Below are positions 1 to 7,887 of a stretch of 23,851 nucleotides of DNA, piece by piece (the first letter of the stretch is position 1; every line of letters begins with the position of its first letter). This DNA comes from DASRTE01 sp035656095 (GTDB lineage: Bacteria > Actinomycetota > Actinomycetes > Jiangellales > Jiangellaceae). The stretch lies in the NCBI GenBank assembly GCA_035656095.1, contig DASRTE010000146.1, positions 1 through 23,851 on the forward strand, written 5' to 3'. The notes beneath the pieces were generated by a model. The model was not told the DNA's origin. It did not search any database and worked only from the letters and a program-made list of their open reading frames with translations. Both the position numbers and the translations under genes were made by a program.

Positions 1-1
1 G

Positions 2-346
2 GCCGCGCGGCTGGCGTCACGACTGGAGGCGGTCGTCGACCTCGGCGCCGACGAGGCCGATCGTCGGCTCCGCGCCGTGCCCGGCATCGGTGCGTGGACG
101 GCAGCCGAGATCCGGCAGCGGGCGCTCGGTGACCCTGACGCGGTGTCCCTCGGCGACTACAACCTGCCGCGCCTCGTGGCCTACGCGCTCGCGGGGGAGG
201 AGCGGGCCGACGACGCCCGCATGCTCGAGCTGCTGGAGCCTTACGCCGGACACCGGCACCGCGCCTGCCTGCTGCTGGCGCGTGCCGCGCCGATGCCGCC
301 CCGCCGTGGCCCCCGCATGCCCATCCGCGACTACCGCGCGTTCTGA
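2..346 (+). CDS. DNA-3-methyladenine glycosylase, HhH-GPD family (C-terminal part)
   Basis: The 5' end lies outside the window; reading begins in frame at base 2 and gives 114 residues. The visible part holds the helix-hairpin-helix core VPGIGAWTAAE, followed about 20 residues later by LGDYNLPR. The Asp of GDY aligns with the catalytic Asp of AlkA-type base-excision glycosylases, which remove alkylated purines from DNA. The tail ends in a short proline/arginine-rich stretch (PMPPRRGPRMP) of the kind common in actinobacterial members. The gene converges on fbiB with a 34-bp gap that shows no convincing terminator hairpin. The subfamily (AlkA or another HhH-GPD branch) cannot be fixed without the N-terminus. 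Confidence 0.85.
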   Translation, partial: AARLASRLEAVVDLGADEADRRLRAVPGIGAWTAAEIRQRALGDPDAVSLGDYNLPRLVAYALAGEERADDARMLELLEPYAGHRHRACLLLARAAPMPPRRGPRMPIRDYRAF

Positions 347-380
347 GCTGCCCGGCTCCGGACACCCGCCCGGGACCTGG

Positions 381-1688
381 TCACCGGACGGCGATGAAGG
401 AATCAGGACTTCGGGCTGGGCGCTCGCCGGGGGGCGCGGCGGCGTGGCCCACTGCCACCGTCCCCATCGGCTGCCAGTCGGACGGCAGGTCCAGGACGGC
501 GCGAACGACGTCGGGGCAGAACAGCGTCGAGGACACCCATGCGGACCCCAGGCCCTCGGCGGCCAGGGCGACGAGGAAGTTCTCGATCCCCGCTCCCATG
601 GCGAGCTGGAACATCGCCTGCTCGGATGCGGCACGCCGCTGGTCCGGATAGGCGTGCGCTCCGTCGGCGACGAGGCAGGGAACGACGAGGTACGGCGCTC
701 GGCGGAGGACCTCGCCCCGTGCGGTGCGGCGGGCGATGGCGCCCTCGTTGAAGCCGTCGGCGCGAAGGTCGGTGACCCAGGTGTCGAGCATGGCGTCCAG
801 CAACCGGATCCTGGTGGCCTCGGTCTCGACCAGGACGAACCGCCACGGTGTCGTGTGGTGGGGTGCCGGCGCGGTGACGGCGGCCGCGACCGCACGGCGA
901 ACTGCCGCCGCCTGGACCGGCTCGGAGGTGAACGTGCGCACCGTCCGCCGGGCGAACACCGCCGCGCGAATGGCCTCCGGCGTCCCGAGCCTGAACCGGT
1001 CCTCTCGCGCGGGGCGGATCAGGGCGGCGACACCGGGACCGTCGTCAGGGCGCACCACGTGGGACAGCCCGCGGACGACGGCCACCGGGATTCCGGCCAG
1101 CTTGGTCCGCACGAGCTCGGTCGCCGCCGCCAGTTCGTCGACGACGGCGACGACCGTGACCTCGAGCTCGTTGCCGAAGCCATCGCGCCGTCCTCGCAGG
1201 TCGTCCAGGACGACCACGCCGGCAGCGCCGACGGCGACGTCCGTCACGCCGTCGCGCCAGGGTCGTCCGACGGTGTCGGTGAGCACGACGCCCACGTCGA
1301 CCTGCGCCCGTTCCCGGATCCGTCGGCGGATCCGCCTGGCCGACTCGTCGGGGTCGAGCGGGAGTAGTGCGACCCGTCCCTTCTCGACGTTGGAAACGTC
1401 CACGCCGGCCGCAGCGAGCACGAAGCCGTGCCGGGTCTCGGCGATCCGGGTGCGGCCCCGCGGTGTCGTCCACTCGGACACGACCCGGACGGTCTCGGCG
1501 TCGATCGCCTGCTCCCGGTCGACCCCGTCGAGAACGCGTCCCTCGGCCTTGCTTACGACCTTGCTGGTGACGACGACGATGTCGCCGTCGCGCATGTCGA
1601 CGGCGGTCGCGGTGAGCAGGTCCGCCAGGTCGTCGCCCGCACGCACGTCGGCCAGACCGGTGACGCCGTAGACCTCGAACCGGCTCAC
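381..1688 (-). CDS. fbiB: Bifunctional F420-0:gamma-glutamyl ligase / dehydro-F420 reductase FbiB
   Basis: The protein has 435 residues. FbiB adds glutamates to F420-0 (CofE-type ligase, N-terminal half) and reduces dehydro-F420-0 with FMN (nitroreductase fold, C-terminal half). The ligase part shows VVVTSKVVSKAEGR, ETRHGFVLAAAGVDVSNVEKG (split as ETRHGFVLAAAG and VDVSNVEKG) and LTDTVGRPWRDG. The reductase part shows ARRTVRTF, HHTTPWRFVLV and GLGSAWVSSTLFCPDVV. The fused layout is typical of actinobacteria. The GTG start at 1688 was chosen because it overlaps the fbiA stop as GTGA (1685-1688), a sign of translational coupling, and gives the usual N-terminus VYGVTGL. The frame stays open upstream, but that stretch is antisense noise over fbiA. 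Confidence 0.95.
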   Translation of the reverse strand: MSRFEVYGVTGLADVRAGDDLADLLTATAVDMRDGDIVVVTSKVVSKAEGRVLDGVDREQAIDAETVRVVSEWTTPRGRTRIAETRHGFVLAAAGVDVSNVEKGRVALLPLDPDESARRIRRRIRERAQVDVGVVLTDTVGRPWRDGVTDVAVGAAGVVVLDDLRGRRDGFGNELEVTVVAVVDELAAATELVRTKLAGIPVAVVRGLSHVVRPDDGPGVAALIRPAREDRFRLGTPEAIRAAVFARRTVRTFTSEPVQAAAVRRAVAAAVTAPAPHHTTPWRFVLVETEATRIRLLDAMLDTWVTDLRADGFNEGAIARRTARGEVLRRAPYLVVPCLVADGAHAYPDQRRAASEQAMFQLAMGAGIENFLVALAAEGLGSAWVSSTLFCPDVVRAVLDLPSDWQPMGTVAVGHAAAPPGERPARSPDSFIAVR

Positions 1689-2656
1689 GAGCTGATCCCG
1701 GCGAGGTCGAACGCGGCACGTGCCATGTCGGCCGCCGCCTCGATATCGCGCATGAGCAGCGGGACGGCGCGACAACGAACGCCGGTCGCCTCGACGACGG
1801 CCACGGCATCGGCGTCGGTCTCGTCGACCAGCCAGCCGTCGAGCAGATCGGTGAACAGCCCGGCGACGGCCGCGGCGGAGGTCTCGACGCCGATCGCGGT
1901 CAGGCATGCGTCGGCCATGCCGCGCACGGGTGCGCCGGCGACGATCGGGGAGAGTCCGATGACCGGCGCCGGTGCCGCCTTCACTGCGTCCCGCAGGCCC
2001 GGCACCGCCAGGATCGGGCCGATGCTCACGACCGGATTGGACGGTGGCAGCAGCACGAGGTCTGCCGCCTCGATCGCGTCGAGCACACCGGGTGCCGGCG
2101 TGGCCGTCTCGACACCGACGAAGACGAAGCGCCGCGCGGGGACGCCAGCCCGCAGCCGCACCCACCACTCCTGAAAGTGGATGGCCCGCTGTTCGGCTGG
2201 ATCGCTGCTGTCCGGCGGCTCGGCCACCACGACGTGGGTCTCGACGCGGTCGTCGGTCATCGGCAGCAGCCGGACGCCCGGCTGCCAGCGGTCGCACAGG
2301 GCCTCGGTGACTGCGGACAGGGGATAACCGGCGTCCAGCATCTGGGTACGGATCACGTGCGTCGCCAGGTCACGGTCGCCGAGCCCGAACCACTGCGGCT
2401 CGGCTCCGTACGCGGCGAGTTCGTGCTTGACCACGAATGTCTCGTCGGCACGGCCCCAGCCCTGCTCCTCGTGGATGCCGCCGCCGAGGGTGTACATGAC
2501 GGTGTCGAGGTCGGGGCTCACGTGCAGGCCGTGCAGGGTGATGTCGTCGGCCGTGTTGCCGATGACGGTCACGTCGGCCTCCGGCGCCGCGCGGAGAAGG
2601 CCTCGGAGGAAACGGGCCCCCCCGATGCCGCCCGCGAGCGCGGCAATTCTCAGCAC
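1685..2656 (-). CDS. fbiA: Phosphoenolpyruvyl (2-phospho-L-lactate) transferase FbiA/CofD
   Basis: The protein has 323 residues, close to the usual CofD/FbiA length. It moves the phosphoenolpyruvyl (or 2-phospholactyl) group from its GDP/GPP-linked donor to the riboflavin-derived Fo, forming dehydro-F420-0 or F420-0. The family signature is plain: LAGGIGGARFLRGLL at residues 7-21, then NTADDITLHGLHVSPDLDT and LPPSNPVVSIGPIL. It is the first gene of the fbiA-fbiB pair and overlaps fbiB by 4 nt. The GTG start at 2656 gives the expected start just before the glycine-rich loop. There is no Shine-Dalgarno sequence, but TAGCGT lies 6 nt upstream, so the mRNA is probably leaderless. Palindrome A1 lies only 27 bp upstream. 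Confidence 0.95.
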   Translation of the reverse strand: MLRIAALAGGIGGARFLRGLLRAAPEADVTVIGNTADDITLHGLHVSPDLDTVMYTLGGGIHEEQGWGRADETFVVKHELAAYGAEPQWFGLGDRDLATHVIRTQMLDAGYPLSAVTEALCDRWQPGVRLLPMTDDRVETHVVVAEPPDSSDPAEQRAIHFQEWWVRLRAGVPARRFVFVGVETATPAPGVLDAIEAADLVLLPPSNPVVSIGPILAVPGLRDAVKAAPAPVIGLSPIVAGAPVRGMADACLTAIGVETSAAAVAGLFTDLLDGWLVDETDADAVAVVEATGVRCRAVPLLMRDIEAAADMARAAFDLAGISS

Positions 2657-2662
2657 GCCGCG

Positions 2663-2668
2663 ACGCTA
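2663..2668 (-). promoter_or_regulatory. -10 box (TAGCGT) of a probable leaderless fbiA promoter
   Basis: On the minus strand TAGCGT fits TANNNT and is separated by 6 nt from the GTG of fbiA. This would put the transcription start at or next to the start codon. With a 17-nt spacer the -35 hexamer would be TGATCA at 2686-2691, inside palindrome A1. The box itself is seen; its use is inferred. Confidence 0.5.
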
Positions 2669-2683
2669 CACCGCCGCACCTCG

Positions 2684-2737
2684 GGTGATCATGTCGACTT
2701 TGCGGCCCTCGACGGCAGCAAAGTCGACATGATCACC
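2684..2737. repeat. Palindrome A1, left flank of the first DUF559 gene
   Basis: A perfect 20-bp inverted repeat: GGTGATCATGTCGACTTTGC at 2684-2703 and its reverse complement at 2718-2737, with a 14-nt loop at 2704-2717. The same palindrome recurs on the other side of the DUF559 gene at 3839-3888 with the same loop length but a different loop sequence. It lies between the divergent starts of fbiA and the DUF559 gene and has no T-tract, so an intrinsic terminator is unlikely. Confidence 0.95.
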
Positions 2738-2799
2738 GGTGCTTGGGCTGTGAACGCCGGTCAGGGCGGTCCACAGCCCCGGCGACAGCGCTGGCCGAA

Positions 2800-2812
2800 C
2801 GTACCCGGTACG
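2800..2812. promoter_or_regulatory. Small palindrome just before the DUF559 gene start
   Basis: CGTACC-C-GGTACG, a perfect 6-bp inverted repeat around one base, ends 14 nt before the ATG at 2827. It could be an operator for the wHTH domain encoded next to it, since AbiEi antitoxins are known to bind inverted repeats at their own promoter. No good TANNNT box was found nearby, so this is weak. Confidence 0.25.
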
Positions 2813-2826
2813 CGCAGCATCGGGAG

Positions 2827-3825
2827 ATGGATCAGCGGCACGGTGCGGTGCCCGCGGCAGTCGCCGAGATGGTCGATCGGCAATGTGGCGCAGTGACCGC
2901 TCGTCAACTCGTCGATCGAGGAATCGCGCGTCAGTACGCCGAGGACCAGGTCGTAGCGAGGCGTTGGCAGCGTCCGCACCGAGGCGTGTACGTGGTGTTC
3001 ACAGGGCCGCTGCCGCGGCCCACGCAGGTGTGGGCGGCGCTGCTGCGAGCCGGTCCGGGAGCCGCCGCCAGCCATCAGACGGCCGCGGAGCTCGACGGTC
3101 TGTGCGCCGAACGCGACCACCGGGTGCACGTCACGGTGCCGGTCACCCGTCGCGTCCTCGGCCGTCGCGACGGCATGGTCGTCCACTACGCCCACCGGCT
3201 GCCGCAGTCCCGACATCCCAGCAAGAGCCCGCCTCGAACCCGCATCGAGGACACGGTTCTCGACCTTGTCGATGTCAGCAAGACCGCCAGGGAGGTCGAG
3301 GGCTGGTTGACCGCCGCGTGCGAGAAGCGCCTGACGACCCCCGAACATCTGGCGGCATCGCTGATGAGTCGCAAGAAGATCAGCTGGCGGCCGATGCTCG
3401 AGGCGAGCCTGCTCGATGTCGCGGAGGGCGCACAGTCGCCGCTGGAACTGGCATTCCTTCGCAGGGTCGAGCGTGCCCACGGACTGCCACGGGGTGAACG
3501 CCAGCTCCGGTGGGCCGGCCGGCGTGTGATCTGGATCGACGTCGACTACCTGCTCTACCGCACGCGCGTCGAACTCGACGGGCGGCTCGGCCACCAGGGC
3601 GAGGGCAGGTTCCGCGATCGACGGCGCGACAACCGTGGTGTCGTCGGGCGGATCTGGTCGTTGCGGTACGGCTTCGCGGAGACGTTCGGCTCGCCCTGCG
3701 ATGTCGCAGCCGAGGTCGCGATCGTTCTGTCCGACCGCGGCTGGACGGGGACTCCTCGCCGTTGTGGCCCTGGATGTCCGCTGCGGGACGGCCTACCCGA
3801 GCGGTCCACGTGGGCGGCCAGCTGA
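2827..3825 (+). CDS. AbiEi-type wHTH plus DUF559 (Vsr-like nuclease fold) protein
   Basis: The protein has 332 residues from ATG 2827; GTG 2848 and an upstream TTG at 2743 are possible other starts, and GGGAG directly touching the ATG leaves the start uncertain. The N-terminal 90 residues resemble the AbiEi antitoxin winged-helix domain (AEMVDRQCGAVTARQL, then RPHRGVYV). The C-terminal domain resembles DUF559, related to Vsr and PD-(D/E)XK nucleases: Glu207 in SPLE, Asp240 in VDY, and Glu249-x-Asp251 in VELDGRLGH. Such two-domain proteins are common in actinobacteria and are usually annotated as DUF559 or as type IV toxin-antitoxin AbiEi family proteins; their role is unknown. No AbiEii nucleotidyltransferase toxin is next to it. 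The C-terminal 25 residues are low-complexity. The gene lies between palindromes A1 and A2, with A2 starting 11 nt after the stop. Confidence 0.85.
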   Translation: MDQRHGAVPAAVAEMVDRQCGAVTARQLVDRGIARQYAEDQVVARRWQRPHRGVYVVFTGPLPRPTQVWAALLRAGPGAAASHQTAAELDGLCAERDHRVHVTVPVTRRVLGRRDGMVVHYAHRLPQSRHPSKSPPRTRIEDTVLDLVDVSKTAREVEGWLTAACEKRLTTPEHLAASLMSRKKISWRPMLEASLLDVAEGAQSPLELAFLRRVERAHGLPRGERQLRWAGRRVIWIDVDYLLYRTRVELDGRLGHQGEGRFRDRRRDNRGVVGRIWSLRYGFAETFGSPCDVAAEVAIVLSDRGWTGTPRRCGPGCPLRDGLPERSTWAAS

Positions 3826-3836
3826 ATCCACGCGGT

Positions 3837-3890
3837 GGTGATCATGTCGACTTTGCCGCCTTTGAAGACTGCAAAGTCGACATGATCATG
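3837..3890. repeat. Palindrome A2, right flank of the first DUF559 gene
   Basis: A perfect 18-bp inverted repeat: TGATCATGTCGACTTTGC at 3839-3856 and its complement at 3871-3888, with a 14-nt loop at 3857-3870. The left side keeps the extra GG of A1 (3837-3838); the right side has TG where A1 has CC. Stem sequence and loop length equal those of A1, but the loop sequence is different, so the stem, not the whole unit, is conserved. It lies 42 nt upstream of the whiB2 -35 box. Confidence 0.95.
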
Positions 3891-3930
3891 GGCTCGGCGC
3901 GCGGATTTTGCTCTCATAGCACGGTTCGGC

Positions 3931-3959
3931 TTGACGTACACGTATTGCAGGCATGTAAT
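3931..3959 (+). promoter_or_regulatory. Strong sigma70/HrdB-type promoter of whiB2
   Basis: TTGACG at 3931-3936, a 17-nt spacer, then TGTAAT at 3954-3959: each hexamer is one base from consensus. It sits in a locally AT-richer stretch (about 3903-3965). A start near 3966 would give a leader of about 65 nt ending in the GGAGG ribosome-binding site at 4021-4025. Confidence 0.7.
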
Positions 3960-4031
3960 TTCATCCGTGTCGTGCGGTGCGTCGCCGCCCTGGCGGGGCA
4001 CCACGGGGGCGAGGGTCGAGGGAGGCGAGCC

Positions 4032-4289
4032 ATGGGCGAGTGGGAGGACCTGCTCACCGGCGACGCCGAGGAGATGAGCTGGCAGGAGCGTGCGCTGTGC
4101 GCCCAGACCGATCCGGAAGCGTTCTTTCCGGAGAAGGGTGGGTCCACCCGGGAGGCGAAGAAGGTCTGCCTGGGGTGTGAGGTTCGGTCGGAATGCCTCG
4201 AGTACGCGCTCATGCACGACGAACGCTTCGGTATCTGGGGTGGTCTGTCCGAGCGCGAACGCCGCAAGCTCAAGAAGCGTGCCGGTTGA
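4032..4289 (+). CDS. whiB2: WhiB-family Fe-S transcription factor, WhiB2/WhmD-like
   Basis: The protein has 85 residues. WhiB proteins bind a 4Fe-4S cluster and act with the primary sigma factor; the WhiB2/WhmD group (WhiB of Streptomyces) controls septation and sporulation. The four cluster cysteines are at 23, 46, 49 and 55 (C-x22-C-x2-C-x5-C). The G-[IV]-W-G-G turn is GIWGG at 67-71, and the basic C-terminus ERERRKLKKRAG at 74-85 would contact DNA. ATG 4032 is preceded by GGAGG with a 6-nt gap. Placement beside fbiA supports WhiB2 rather than another paralogue. The protein is at the short end for the group, as mycobacterial WhiB2 has a longer N-terminus. Confidence 0.93.
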   Translation: MGEWEDLLTGDAEEMSWQERALCAQTDPEAFFPEKGGSTREAKKVCLGCEVRSECLEYALMHDERFGIWGGLSERERRKLKKRAG

Positions 4290-4366
4290 GCCGGTTGACG
4301 CCAGGGCGGCGGTAGCGGGCCGAAGGCACCGGGCACTCCCCTGGGTGGCGCGCCGTGTCCGGCGCG

Positions 4367-4404
4367 TAAGGTAGGGCCGCCCGGCGAGCCTTCGTGCGCC
4401 GGGC
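4367..4404 (+). promoter_or_regulatory. Promoter -10 (TAAGGT) and leader hairpin before the glycosyltransferase
   Basis: TAAGGT at 4367-4372 fits TANNNT. A perfect 8-bp hairpin follows, GCCCGGCG at 4379-4386 with CGCCGGGC at 4397-4404 and a 10-nt loop, which would sit at the very 5' end of the transcript. The remaining leader to the ATG at 4438 is about 33 nt and contains GAGG just before the start. There is no T-tract, so it does not look like a whiB2 terminator. The rest of the 148-bp gap shows nothing else. Confidence 0.4.
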
Positions 4405-4437
4405 TGTCATACCTACGACCCCCGACCGCGACGAGGC

Positions 4438-7400
4438 ATGCCGACCGATCCGATCGTCACACGAGATCACCGCGACGGTGCGCCGAGCGTCGACGACGAC
4501 TCCGGCTTCGGGGGCGAGTCTGCTCTCGACGCGTTCGCGGGGGCGTACGAAATCCCGCCGGTCGACCCGGCCGCCCTTGCAGCCCAGCACGTCACGGCGG
4601 TGCTGGTCGCCCACGACGGGGAGCGCTGGCTTCCCGGCACGCTAGCGGCGATCGCGGCCAGCGACCGCGCTCCCGACCGCCTCCTCGCAGTCGACACGGG
4701 CAGCCGCGACGGCAGTGGGCAACTGCTCGCCGATGCCCTTGGCGGCCATGCGGTGGTCTCGATGCCCGCGTCGACCGGCTTCGGTGCGGCCATCCAGGCC
4801 GGCCTGGACACGGCCGACAACCACTCTCCGACCGACTCGACCTGGCCGGGCCAGATCGAGTGGGTATGGCTGCTGCACGACGACTGCGCCCCGGCGCCGG
4901 ACGCGCTGCGGCGGTTGCTCGAGTACACCGTGCGGAACCCGGAGGCCGCCGTCGTGGGCCCGAAGGTCCGGGGCTGGCGGGACGAGCGACAGTTGCTCGA
5001 GGTCGGAGTCTCGATGACCGGCGGTGGGCGCCGGCACACGGGCCTGGAGAGGCGCGAATACGACCAGGGCCAGCACGACTCGTCACGGGAGGTCCTGGCG
5101 GTCGGAAGTGCCGGCATGCTGGTGCGCCGCGACGTGTGGGACGACCTCGGCGGCTTCGACCCCAAGCTGCCCATCTTCCGTGACGACATCGACTTCGGCT
5201 GGCGGGCCAACCTGGCCGGCCACCCGGTCGTGGTGCACCCGGACGCGATCGTCCAGCACGCCGAGGCAGCGGCGCACGGCCGCCGCCGGCTCGGGGCGAC
5301 CAGAGACCGCGCCCACCTGGTCGACCGCCGCAACGCGCTCTACGTCCTGCTCGCGAACGCTCCGGCCGGTCGGGTGCCGTTCGTGTTCGTCCGCGTCATC
5401 CTGGGCGGGATAGGCCGGGCGCTGGGGTTCCTGCTCGGAAAGCAGCCCGCCCTGGCCGCCGAGGAGTTGCTCGCGGTCCTGGCCGTCGTCGGCCGTCCCG
5501 ACCGGTTGCTCACGGCCCGCCGGCGTCGGGCGCGCACCAGGTCGGTCGGGCAGGACGACCTGCGCAAGCTCTTCCCACCGGCGGGACAACAGCTGCGGCA
5601 CGCCGGCGAGACGGTCCTCGCGCTCGTCAGCGGCACGGGAAGCGGGTACGACTTGCCCGGCCGAAGCCGGGCCGCCACCGGCTCCGACGATGACGACGAC
5701 GTTCCGATCGAGACCGAGTCGATCGTGATCAAGGCACTGGTGCGTCCGCCCGTACTGCTCCTCGGTGGTCTGGTTCTGCTCACGCTCGCCGCTGCCAGGG
5801 GGCTCATCGGCGGCGGGCGGCTGACCGGCGGCGCACTGCTGCCTGCTCCCGGCGCCGCAGCCGACCTGTGGGCCACCTACACGGAGTCCTGGCACGGCGT
5901 CGGCCTGGGCAGCCCCACGCCTGCTCCGCCCTATCTCGCCGTCGTGGGCGTGCTCGGCACCGTGGTCCGCAGCCCGTCTCTCGCCGTCGACATCCTGCTC
6001 GTCGGCTCGGTGCCGCTCGCTGGACTCACGTCGTACCTGCTCGTTCGCCGGGTGGTGGAGTCGCGCTGGCTGCGGGTGTGGGTCGCCGCCACGTACGCCC
6101 TGCTCCCCGCCACGACGGGAGCGATCGCCGCCGGACGCCTCGGCACGGCGGTGGCCACCGTGCTGACGCCGATGGTCGTCCTCGCGGCGCTACGGACGCT
6201 GGGCCCACCCGGTCACCACGGCCCGTTCCGGGCGGCGTGGAGCGCCGGACTCCTGCTCGCGGTGGTCGCCGCGTTCGTGCCGCTCGCCTGGATCATCGCG
6301 GTCGTCGTGGGGGTGATCGGCCTCGCGACGGTCTACGGTGACCGGGGTTCGGCCCTCCGCATCGTCTCTGCACTGGCGGTCACCCCCGTCGTACTGATCC
6401 CGTGGACGGCGCAGGTCGTCCGCGAACCGGTTCTGCTCGTCACCGAGGCCGGCATGCCCGGACCCGACCTGTCCGACTCGACCCTGGCGCCGTGGGCGAT
6501 CCTGCTCCAGCACCCCGGTGGTCCGGGTGCGGCGCCCGTGCTCCTGGGCTTGGGCGTCGTTCTCGCCGGTTGGGCTGCCCTGTTCCGCAAGGACCGACGT
6601 GTCGTCGTCCTGGCCGCGTGGGCGCTCGCCGGTACCGCGCTCGTGGCCGGACTCGTCGTGTCCCGGCTGCCCGTGACCGGCCCGACCCTCGAGACCCCGG
6701 TCGCCGGCTGGCCCGGCTACCCAGCGGTGCTGGTCGGGGGCGGGCTCCTGGTCGCCGGTGCGGTGGGCGCCGAGCGGGCCCGGCAGCGACTGTCCGGCGC
6801 CAGTTTCGGCTGGCGGCAGCCACTGGCTGTCCTGGTCGCCGCCCTGGCGGTGGCGACGCCGGTCGTCGGTGCGGGCTGGTGGCTGGTCCGCGGCGCCGAC
6901 GACCCGCTCGACCGCCGCGACCCGACCGTCCTGCCGACCTATGTCGCCGACGAGGGAGCGCGTCCGGAGCGGATACGCACCCTCGTCCTCAGCCGTGCCG
7001 ACGACGGCCGGATCACCTACGCGCTGCTGCGCAGGTCCGGCCCGCGGCTCGGAGATGCCGAGACGGGACCTCCACCGGAGGACTATGCGGCGCTCGACCG
7101 CGTCGTCGGCGACCTGGTCTCGGACCGGGGCGGCGCGGACGCGACCGCGCTCGCGCCGTTCGCGGCGCGGTACGTCTACCTTCCGGCGCCGGCCGACCCC
7201 GGCCTGGTCGACGTTCTGGACACGGTGCCCGGGCTGACCCGCGCGAGCGCGCCGGAGGGCGCCGTGATGTGGCAGGTCAGCGGCACCATCGCCCGGGTCA
7301 GGGTGCTGGGCGGCGAGGACGGTCCGGTCACGGTGCCCAGCGAGGACGTGGACGCCGGCGGGGTGATCCCTCCCGGGCCCGCGGACCGGCAGCTGGTGAT

Positions 7401-7887
7401 GGCCGAGCTCGTCGATTCCGGTTGGAGCGCGACCTTCGCCGGACGCGAGCTGGATCCGATGACCGTCGACGGCTGGGCGCAGGCGTTCGCGCTGTCCCCC
7501 GACGGCGGGGAGGTGCAGCTCACCCACCGCAGCGCCGAGAGATCGGCCTGGCTCACAGCGCAGCTCGTGGCGGTGCTCGTCGCCATGGTGCTGGCGCTGC
7601 CGGCCATGCGCCGCGAGCGTGGCTCGGTCGACGACGCGGCGGACCTCGAACCCGACGATCTGGTGTCGCCGGACCTGCCGACCCGGCCGATCCGGGTGGG
7701 TGCACCGGCCGACCAGCTCGTCCCCGTCGGTGCCGAGACCTCGCTGCCCACCGAACAGCCGCAGGACGTCCCCTACGCCGGGCGCCGCGCGGGGGGCCGC
7801 GGTGGGGCGGCGAAGCGATCGGGCGGGCACCGTGCGAGCGGGCACAAGACCCGGGGGCGCCGCAAACGGAACGGTGGTGAGTCGTGA
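4438..7887 (+). CDS. Large multidomain membrane glycosyltransferase, GT2 family
   Basis: The protein has 1149 residues. Residues 52-275 form a cytoplasmic GT-A (GT2) domain: VTAVLVAHDGERWLP, VDTGSRDGS, the metal/nucleotide-sugar motif DD at 148-149 in LLHDDCAPAPD, and the acceptor-site region FRDDIDFGW at 247-255. A long hydrophobic region of about ten membrane segments follows (about 440-840), then a non-membrane, probably extracellular domain (about 840-1035), a last membrane helix near 1038-1060, and a basic Arg/Gly/Lys-rich tail ending RGRRKRNGG. It therefore appears to couple sugar transfer to a membrane step in envelope glycan synthesis; the sugar and acceptor are unknown. The adjoining phosphomannomutase and manA make a mannose-derived donor plausible. 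It overlaps the next gene by 4 nt (GTGA). Confidence 0.88.
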   Translation: MPTDPIVTRDHRDGAPSVDDDSGFGGESALDAFAGAYEIPPVDPAALAAQHVTAVLVAHDGERWLPGTLAAIAASDRAPDRLLAVDTGSRDGSGQLLADALGGHAVVSMPASTGFGAAIQAGLDTADNHSPTDSTWPGQIEWVWLLHDDCAPAPDALRRLLEYTVRNPEAAVVGPKVRGWRDERQLLEVGVSMTGGGRRHTGLERREYDQGQHDSSREVLAVGSAGMLVRRDVWDDLGGFDPKLPIFRDDIDFGWRANLAGHPVVVHPDAIVQHAEAAAHGRRRLGATRDRAHLVDRRNALYVLLANAPAGRVPFVFVRVILGGIGRALGFLLGKQPALAAEELLAVLAVVGRPDRLLTARRRRARTRSVGQDDLRKLFPPAGQQLRHAGETVLALVSGTGSGYDLPGRSRAATGSDDDDDVPIETESIVIKALVRPPVLLLGGLVLLTLAAARGLIGGGRLTGGALLPAPGAAADLWATYTESWHGVGLGSPTPAPPYLAVVGVLGTVVRSPSLAVDILLVGSVPLAGLTSYLLVRRVVESRWLRVWVAATYALLPATTGAIAAGRLGTAVATVLTPMVVLAALRTLGPPGHHGPFRAAWSAGLLLAVVAAFVPLAWIIAVVVGVIGLATVYGDRGSALRIVSALAVTPVVLIPWTAQVVREPVLLVTEAGMPGPDLSDSTLAPWAILLQHPGGPGAAPVLLGLGVVLAGWAALFRKDRRVVVLAAWALAGTALVAGLVVSRLPVTGPTLETPVAGWPGYPAVLVGGGLLVAGAVGAERARQRLSGASFGWRQPLAVLVAALAVATPVVGAGWWLVRGADDPLDRRDPTVLPTYVADEGARPERIRTLVLSRADDGRITYALLRRSGPRLGDAETGPPPEDYAALDRVVGDLVSDRGGADATALAPFAARYVYLPAPADPGLVDVLDTVPGLTRASAPEGAVMWQVSGTIARVRVLGGEDGPVTVPSEDVDAGGVIPPGPADRQLVMAELVDSGWSATFAGRELDPMTVDGWAQAFALSPDGGEVQLTHRSAERSAWLTAQLVAVLVAMVLALPAMRRERGSVDDAADLEPDDLVSPDLPTRPIRVGAPADQLVPVGAETSLPTEQPQDVPYAGRRAGGRGGAAKRSGGHRASGHKTRGRRKRNGGES

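Larger units (their letters stand above)
2684..3888. mobile_element. Putative palindrome-bounded single-gene element A (DUF559/AbiEi)
   Basis: About 1.2 kb made of palindrome A1, one gene for a wHTH plus nuclease-like protein, and palindrome A2. In mycobacteria fbiA and whiB2 are direct divergent neighbours, so this block looks inserted at that junction. No transposase, integrase or clear target-site duplication was found. The boundaries are those of the two palindromes. That it moves, or was moved, is inference; an alternative is a resident gene flanked by operator or REP-like sites. Confidence 0.4.

Noticed and set aside
346..381. Terminator between the converging glycosylase and fbiB genes.
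   Set aside because: Only a weak 5-bp CCCGG/CCGGG pairing, with no T-tract.
381..2297. A 638-residue leftward frame reading through fbiA and fbiB as one protein.
   Set aside because: The first 203 residues are Arg/Ala/Gly-rich antisense-frame noise over fbiA; the real fbiB starts at the coupled GTG 1688.
6190..7845. A 551-residue leftward frame opposite the glycosyltransferase.
   Set aside because: Typical GC-rich shadow: no domain, biased composition, and the opposite strand encodes a clear GT2 membrane protein.
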